Origin: Chloroflexota bacterium
Lineage (GTDB): Bacteria; Chloroflexota; Chloroflexia; Thermomicrobiales; UBA6265
Direction of reading: 5' to 3'
DNA: 11,368 nucleotides
Assembly: GCA_023423795.1 (NCBI GenBank)
Contig: JAFAEX010000246.1
Location: 1-11,368, forward strand
This document shows positions 5,981 to 11,368 of the stretch, one piece after another. How positions within the stretch are numbered: the stretch's first letter is position 1; every line of letters starts with the position of its first letter. Below the pieces are notes generated by a model. It was not told the origin of the DNA. It saw only the letters and a list, made by a program, of their open reading frames with translations, and did not search any database. The position numbers and the translations under genes were made by a program.

Positions 5981-7657
5981 CTATGCGGAGGGCCGCGCCG
6001 CCCCGGAATCGTCGGCCGACGCCGGCACGGGCACGCCCTCCGACGTCGCCGAGATCGGCTCGCCCTCGCCCAGCCAGCGGTGCACCGACGCGACGACGAC
6101 AGAGCCTTCCCCGACCGCCGAGGCGACCCGCTTGACCGACCCGGACCTCACGTCGCCCACCGCGAAGACGCCGGGCAGGCTTGCCGCGAACGGGGACTCC
6201 GTTCCCGATAGCCCGGTGACGACGAACCCGCGCCCGTCCAGATCCAGCGTGCCCCGAACCCATGCGGTGCCGGGCTCGGCCCCGATCATCGCGAAGACGG
6301 CCTTCGTCGGCAGGTCGAACGCGCCCTTGGGGCCTTCGCACGTGATCCCGGCCAGCGCATGCTCACCGTGGACCGCGACGATCCGGCTCGACATGTGCCG
6401 TTCGACGTTCGGCGTGCGCTCGATCCGGTCGATCAGGTAGTCCGACATCGACGCCAGCACATCGGGCCGCCGGTGGATGATATGGACCCGGCGGGCGTAC
6501 CGGCTCAGGAACATCACCGCCTGCCCGGACGAATTGCCGCCGCCGACCACCGCGACCTCGTTCCCGATGCAGAACCGTGCTTCGAGGTCGGTCGCGGCGT
6601 AGTAGATGCCCGCGCCTTCGAACCGCTCGTCGCCCGGCACGCCGAGCCGGCGGTAGCGCGCGCCGGTCGCGATCACGACGCTACGGCCGCGCACCTCGCC
6701 GTCCCCGTCGAGCCGCACCCGCCAGAGCCCGCCGTCTTGATCCAGCGCCACGGCACGGCGCGGCACGGTGAGGCGGGCGCCGAACTTGATCGCCTGGATC
6801 TCGCTCAGGAACGCCAGATCGGCCCCGGAGATCCCGGTCGGGAACCCGAGGTAGTTCTCGATCTTCGACGACGACCCCGCCTGCCCGCCGATGGCCGCAT
6901 CCTCTACGACGACCGTCGAAAGCCCTTCGGACGCGCCGTACACCGCGGCCGCCAAACCGGACGGTCCTGCGCCGACGACCACCAGATCGTACGGATCGTC
7001 GTGGCGCACCGCCAGATCGACTCCCATCGCCTTCGCGAGGTCGATCGGCGCCGGCTCGGCGACGACGCGGGAGCCGCGCACCACGGCCCACACCTGCGCC
7101 CCGCCAGCCTGCTCGCGGCCCGGCGCGGCGGGGTCATCCACGTCGTACCACGTGTGCGGCACCCGGTTGCGGTCCACGTATTCGAGCAGCGCCAGCGCGT
7201 CCGGCGACGTGGGTGAACCGACGATCGCCAGCGTGCCGCCGGCCTGCCGCATCATGTTGAGCCGCCGCGCCGCGAACGCCGTCACCAGCACGTCGCCCAC
7301 GTCCGGCACGGTGCGGATCACCTCGGCGACCGCTTCCGGCGACAGCAGCAGCACCCGTCCGGCCTCGACCACCCGGCAATCGATGAGCGCCCGCATCCCG
7401 GTCAGCATCCCGAGTTCGCCGTTGAACTCGCCCGGGTTCGTGCGGTTGACGAGCCGGTCCTCGCCGGACGTGGTGTCGAGGATCTCGGTCTGCCCGGAAA
7501 GCACCACGATCAACGGATACCGGCGGTCGCCGGTTCGGACCAGGTACTCGCCGGCTGCCACGTCTCGTTCCTCGCCGAACGCGCGCAACCGCTCGATCTG
7601 GCCCGACGTAAGCGTGGGAAAAATCTCGCCGCGCATCCGGTCGAGTTGACCCGCCAT
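5981..7657 (-). CDS. cyclic-nucleotide-binding-domain / thioredoxin-reductase-like FAD oxidoreductase
   Basis: The 558-residue fusion has three parts. Residues 12-118 form a CRP-type beta-barrel with the phosphate-cassette-like PGEFNGELGML (75-85) and R89. Residues about 141-205 look like a degenerate thioredoxin/glutaredoxin fold (IVGSPTSPDALALLEYV) without cysteines. Residues 222-535 form a TrxB-like flavoprotein with the FAD site GAGPSG (229-234), the NAD(P)H site GGGNSSG (372-378) and the second FAD motif GVFAVGD (496-502). The CxxC expected just before the NAD(P)H motif is replaced by AATD (354-357), with only C363 nearby, so thiol-disulfide exchange of the TrxB kind is unlikely. This architecture recurs in GC-rich bacteria and is often annotated as thioredoxin reductase; the physiological acceptor is unknown. 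The ATG at 7657 follows GAGGAG at seven bases, just downstream of a hairpin (7672-7690). The 71-residue gene lies upstream on the same strand. Confidence 0.9.
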   Translation of the reverse strand: MAGQLDRMRGEIFPTLTSGQIERLRAFGEERDVAAGEYLVRTGDRRYPLIVVLSGQTEILDTTSGEDRLVNRTNPGEFNGELGMLTGMRALIDCRVVEAGRVLLLSPEAVAEVIRTVPDVGDVLVTAFAARRLNMMRQAGGTLAIVGSPTSPDALALLEYVDRNRVPHTWYDVDDPAAPGREQAGGAQVWAVVRGSRVVAEPAPIDLAKAMGVDLAVRHDDPYDLVVVGAGPSGLAAAVYGASEGLSTVVVEDAAIGGQAGSSSKIENYLGFPTGISGADLAFLSEIQAIKFGARLTVPRRAVALDQDGGLWRVRLDGDGEVRGRSVVIATGARYRRLGVPGDERFEGAGIYYAATDLEARFCIGNEVAVVGGGNSSGQAVMFLSRYARRVHIIHRRPDVLASMSDYLIDRIERTPNVERHMSSRIVAVHGEHALAGITCEGPKGAFDLPTKAVFAMIGAEPGTAWVRGTLDLDGRGFVVTGLSGTESPFAASLPGVFAVGDVRSGSVKRVASAVGEGSVVVASVHRWLGEGEPISATSEGVPVPASADDSGAARPSA

Positions 7658-7671
7658 CCGATCGCTCCTCG

Positions 7672-7704
7672 ATCCCGCACGGGGCGGGATTCGCCGCCGA
7701 ATCC
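7672..7704 (-). promoter_or_regulatory. two overlapping, mutually exclusive hairpins before the flavoprotein ribosome binding site
   Basis: ATCCCGC (7672-7678) pairs with GCGGGAT (7684-7690). GGATTCG (7687-7693) pairs with CGAATCC (7698-7704). Both stems are 7 bp and share bases 7687-7690, so only one can form at a time. The first lies directly next to the GAGGAG of the flavoprotein gene (about 7664-7669). The arrangement resembles an attenuator or a translational switch, but no leader peptide or ligand domain is visible. Confidence 0.4.
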
Positions 7705-7709
7705 GTCGC

Positions 7710-7736
7710 GGTCCGGTCCCGCGCCAACGCCGGACC
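7710..7736 (-). terminator. inverted repeat after the small Cys-containing gene, possible terminator
   Basis: GGTCCGG (7710-7716) is the reverse complement of CCGGACC (7730-7736), with a 13-base loop. It starts about 40 bases beyond the stop of the 71-residue gene. No T run follows on the leftward strand, so termination would be partial at best, and the flavoprotein gene may still be co-transcribed. Confidence 0.3.
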
Positions 7737-7775
7737 GGGACGCCATCAGTACGGACCGGCAGAACCCGGGCCGCG

Positions 7776-7991
7776 CTACGGCGCCGGGCTGGCGATCGGC
7801 TCGTCCGGAACGCACGCGGCCGAACCCGGTTCGAACCGGCCCAATCCCGGAGGGCACGGCGACACGCAGCCGTACTCGTTGCGCGCCGAACCGGGCGCGC
7901 AGCGGACCGCGTCTTCGACCCCGATCGTGAGGAAGGCGGTTGCCCCGGCGATCGCCAACGCGCCGAAGACGACGGCGGCACGAGTCCGCAT
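7776..7991 (-). CDS. small membrane-anchored protein with four cysteines, unknown function
   Basis: This 71-residue protein is not recognised. Residues 1-4 (MRTR) are basic and 5-24 form one hydrophobic helix, giving a signal anchor or signal peptide. The rest (25-71) is polar and should face outside. It has four cysteines (C31, C42, C46, C60), a CVSPC pair, and is rich in Pro and Gly, like small disulfide-stabilised surface proteins. A lipobox is absent, so it is not a lipoprotein. AGGAG lies seven bases before the ATG, which supports real expression. It is followed on the same strand by the flavoprotein gene 118 bases on, and it diverges from the channel-like gene. A 14-bp palindrome, CCGGTTCGAACCGG (7826-7839), lies inside the coding sequence. 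A redox link to the neighbouring flavoprotein is tempting, but the two would sit on opposite sides of the membrane. Confidence 0.65.
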   Translation of the reverse strand: MRTRAAVVFGALAIAGATAFLTIGVEDAVRCAPGSARNEYGCVSPCPPGLGRFEPGSAACVPDEPIASPAP

Positions 7992-8094
7992 CGGTCTGCT
8001 CCTGGCCGGGCAACCACCCCGGGCGCCGCATCATCCTCGGCCCCGGCTCGCTCGCGGCGCCGCTGGCGATCTGCACGATCGGTGCCGCCTGCGG

Positions 8095-8100
8095 GATAAT
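8095..8100 (+). promoter_or_regulatory. -10 element for the channel-like gene
   Basis: GATAAT matches TATAAT at five of six bases and lies 22 bases before the ATG at 8123, giving a leader of about 16 bases with GAGGAG at 8112-8117. No good -35 hexamer is present (CTGCAC at 8071-8076 is a poor match). The 131-base gap 7992-8122 must also contain the promoter of the divergent small gene; the best leftward -10 there, GATGAT (8035-8030), is weak. Confidence 0.45.
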
Positions 8101-8122
8101 GGGGCAGCCCCGAGGAGCATGG

Positions 8123-9568
8123 ATGTCTGAGCGTTCCCCTTCTGGCGCGCCCGTCACCGTCGTCGAATCGATCGATACCGACAACGAGGTTCGGCCGCCC
8201 GAACCGCCTGCCCAGATTGAGCCGTCATCGCGCACCAAACGAGCAATCGTGATCGCCGTGGCGCTTGTGGCGCTGATCGGACTCGGCATGCTGTCCGTCG
8301 CCGTCGTTTCCCACCTGCGGGAAGCCGGCAACCAGGACGTCATCGCCAACGACGACGACTGGGCGTGGGGAATCGCCGGCGCCGTCATGCTGGTCGTGGG
8401 TGCGTCCGCGCTCGCGATCCGGCCGGAGCGCGGCACCGTCCGGCAGCAGATCGCCACCGCGGCAATCTGGTCCGTCGCGCTGCTCGCCGGCCTGGCCGGT
8501 CTGTGGTGGCTGATCGAATCATCGACCAGGGAAGAGCACTGGCGTGGCACGCCGGTTCGCACCCACTCAGAGGTCGCGGCGTTTCTCGACGCCCACCCTC
8601 CGTTGCCGCCCATCGCCAGCACCAGCCAGGGCGAGACGCTGCTGGTCCCGACCGGCGTGATGCTGCAATCGGCCGAGTTCCTGAGCGGATCGAACGTCCG
8701 CGTCTCCGGCTACGTCTGGCAGAAATACCCGGAGGACCTGCCCGACTCCGTCGTGCGCGGGTTCGCGCTGCCCGACGCGGTGGTGGAGGCTTACCGCTCC
8801 GAGGAAGCCTACCGGCTGTCCGACGGCACGACCGAAACCATCGGCTGGTACTTCGCCGCCACGCTCCGGGAGTCGTTCGATTATTCGCGCTATCCGTTCG
8901 ACCGACCGAACGTCTTCGTTCGGCTGTGGGCCAAGGACTTCAGCCACGACATCCAGCTCGTCCCCGATCTCGACGCCTACGTCGATCTCACCCCGTCCAC
9001 CATGCCGGGCATCGAGGGCACGTTCGTCTACGGCAACTGGGACCCGGTGTACTCCGGGTACAGCCTGGACCTCGGTCACTACAACTCGGACTACGGCATT
9101 CCAAGCTCCGAGGCGAGCGGCGAGGGCGACCCGGAGGTCGTCTTCAACCTCGTGATGAAACGCGATCCCCTCGGCCCTGCGTCGGACTTCGTGACCTATG
9201 CCCTGACCGTGGCGCTGCTCACCTTCGGGTTGCAGGTGCTCACCCACGGCAATCCGGACATCCGGGGTCGGTTCGGCATCAGCACCGCCGGGGTCCTCGG
9301 GTCGGTCAGCGTGCTCCTGTTCGGCGTCATCGGCAAGCAAAGCAGCCTCCGCACCGCCCTCGACACCCAGCAACTCACCTACCTCGAAGCGCTGCCGACG
9401 GTCCTTTACGTGATGCTCCTGCTCACCGCCCTCAACGCGATCCTGGTCTGCGCGCCGTTCCACTTCAAACTGCTCGCCTACCGCGACAACCTCCTGCCCG
9501 AACTCTTTTTCTGGCCGGTCCTGCTGTCGCTGCTCTTCATCGCCACGCTGGCCGTCTTCTACGCCTGA
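8123..9568 (+). CDS. pentameric-ligand-gated-ion-channel-like membrane protein with three extra N-terminal helices
   Basis: The 481-residue protein has a polar cytoplasmic N-terminus (1-40), three hydrophobic helices (about 41-63, 81-99 and 111-131), a beta-rich outer region (132-352) and four C-terminal helices (about 355-373, 385-403, 423-444 and 462-480). Residues 252-260 (FDYSRYPFD) match the Pro-loop motif of pentameric ligand-gated channels; ELIC, as I recall it, has FDFRLFPFD at the same place. GYVWQKYPEDL (196-206) resembles the family's Wx(D) strand, and MKRDPL (345-350) resembles the pre-M1 linker. Four helices after a domain of about 210 residues fit M1-M4. Against a functional channel: the usual M1 proline is missing and M2 is atypical. 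DUF4436-type membrane proteins, which also have a YPFD-like motif, are the main alternative. ATG 8123 follows GAGGAG (8112-8117). A permease gene lies 151 bases downstream on the same strand. Confidence 0.75.
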   Translation: MSERSPSGAPVTVVESIDTDNEVRPPEPPAQIEPSSRTKRAIVIAVALVALIGLGMLSVAVVSHLREAGNQDVIANDDDWAWGIAGAVMLVVGASALAIRPERGTVRQQIATAAIWSVALLAGLAGLWWLIESSTREEHWRGTPVRTHSEVAAFLDAHPPLPPIASTSQGETLLVPTGVMLQSAEFLSGSNVRVSGYVWQKYPEDLPDSVVRGFALPDAVVEAYRSEEAYRLSDGTTETIGWYFAATLRESFDYSRYPFDRPNVFVRLWAKDFSHDIQLVPDLDAYVDLTPSTMPGIEGTFVYGNWDPVYSGYSLDLGHYNSDYGIPSSEASGEGDPEVVFNLVMKRDPLGPASDFVTYALTVALLTFGLQVLTHGNPDIRGRFGISTAGVLGSVSVLLFGVIGKQSSLRTALDTQQLTYLEALPTVLYVMLLLTALNAILVCAPFHFKLLAYRDNLLPELFFWPVLLSLLFIATLAVFYA

Positions 9569-9577
9569 GACGACCAC

Positions 9578-9614
9578 CCCGCCGGCTCGGCGGGCCCATC
9601 GTCGGCACGACGAT
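9578..9614 (+). terminator. tandem hairpins after the channel-like gene
   Basis: CCCGCCG (9578-9584) pairs with CGGCGGG (9588-9594) over the loop GCT. Three bases on, ATCGTCG (9598-9604) pairs with CGACGAT (9608-9614) over the loop GCA. Both are perfect 7-bp stems starting nine bases after the stop codon. No T run follows, so these may slow or protect the transcript end rather than terminate efficiently. Confidence 0.5.
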
Positions 9615-9657
9615 TGCCACCTTCTCGGCCATCCCGGATCGCCGCCGGGCGAAGCGG

Positions 9658-9663
9658 TATAGT
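9658..9663 (+). promoter_or_regulatory. possible -10 element for the permease gene
   Basis: TATAGT matches the -10 consensus at five of six bases, 56 bases before the permease ATG. A TTGCCA (9614-9619) resembles a -35 but is 38 bases away, too far to pair with it. It is an AT-rich island in otherwise GC-rich DNA, which is the main support. Confidence 0.35.
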
Positions 9664-9719
9664 TCGGCGCTTTCCGGCAGGGCCGAGCGCCAGCGGGCAT
9701 CAGGACGGGCGAGGCGACG

Positions 9720-11368
<1,649 letters not shown>

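Noticed and set aside
7826..7839. CCGGTTCGAACCGG resembling a tRNA T-arm
   Set aside because: No acceptor, D or anticodon arms can be built around it. It is a palindrome within the coding sequence of the small Cys protein.
8035..8119. ATG at 8119 just upstream of the channel-like start
   Set aside because: It reads only three codons before a stop (ATG GAT GTC TGA). The ATG at 8123 in the long frame has better ribosome binding site spacing.
8567..9700. Minus-strand open frame of 377 codons opposite the channel-like gene
   Set aside because: The composition is Glu/Gly/Val/Arg-rich shadow coding. The plus strand has a strong ribosome binding site and a folded membrane protein pattern.

Overview
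The window is GC-rich bacterial DNA that is densely coded. It carries nine protein genes (eight complete, one cut by the right edge) and short gaps holding inverted repeats. No rRNA, tRNA, CRISPR array or insertion sequence was found. Nearly all start sites have GAGG/AGGAG ribosome binding sites. The gene set (a bacterial P450, a fusion of a cyclic-nucleotide-binding domain with a thioredoxin-reductase-like FAD protein, an orphan ParA, and a large APC-type permease) fits a high-GC Chloroflexota (Thermomicrobia-like) or Actinomycetota genome. That placement is an inference from style, not proof.

Layout from the left. A strong hairpin (9-40) probably ends an upstream transcription unit. A cytochrome P450 follows (104-1333, +). 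Converging on it is a small metallo-aminopeptidase-like gene (2161-1388, -). A 352-base divergent intergenic region (2162-2513) holds an extended -10 promoter for the peptidase and a perfect 16-bp inverted repeat with a 55-base spacer. To its right lies a TspO-related polytopic membrane protein (2514-3311, +). A hairpin terminator (3316-3351) separates it from a leftward block of four genes. In transcription order these are a 71-residue membrane-anchored Cys-containing protein (7991-7776), the CNBD/TrxR-like flavoprotein (7657-5981), ParA (5855-4971) and IMP dehydrogenase guaB (4974-3376). guaB starts inside the parA stop codon.

A divergent promoter region (7992-8122) leads right to a 481-residue membrane protein (8123-9568, +). 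Its C-terminal two thirds look like a pentameric ligand-gated ion channel of the ELIC/GLIC type, preceded by three extra transmembrane helices. Tandem hairpins follow it. The last gene is a 3'-truncated amino-acid permease-like transporter (9720 to the right edge, +).

How they work together: guaB makes XMP for guanine nucleotide synthesis and is translationally coupled to an orphan ParA. The flavoprotein may sense a nucleotide ligand through its N-terminal domain, but it lacks the CxxC of a disulfide reductase. The most novel item is the channel-like protein with the extra N-terminal membrane domain, next to a permease and a small Cys-containing surface protein. Any functional link among these is conjecture.
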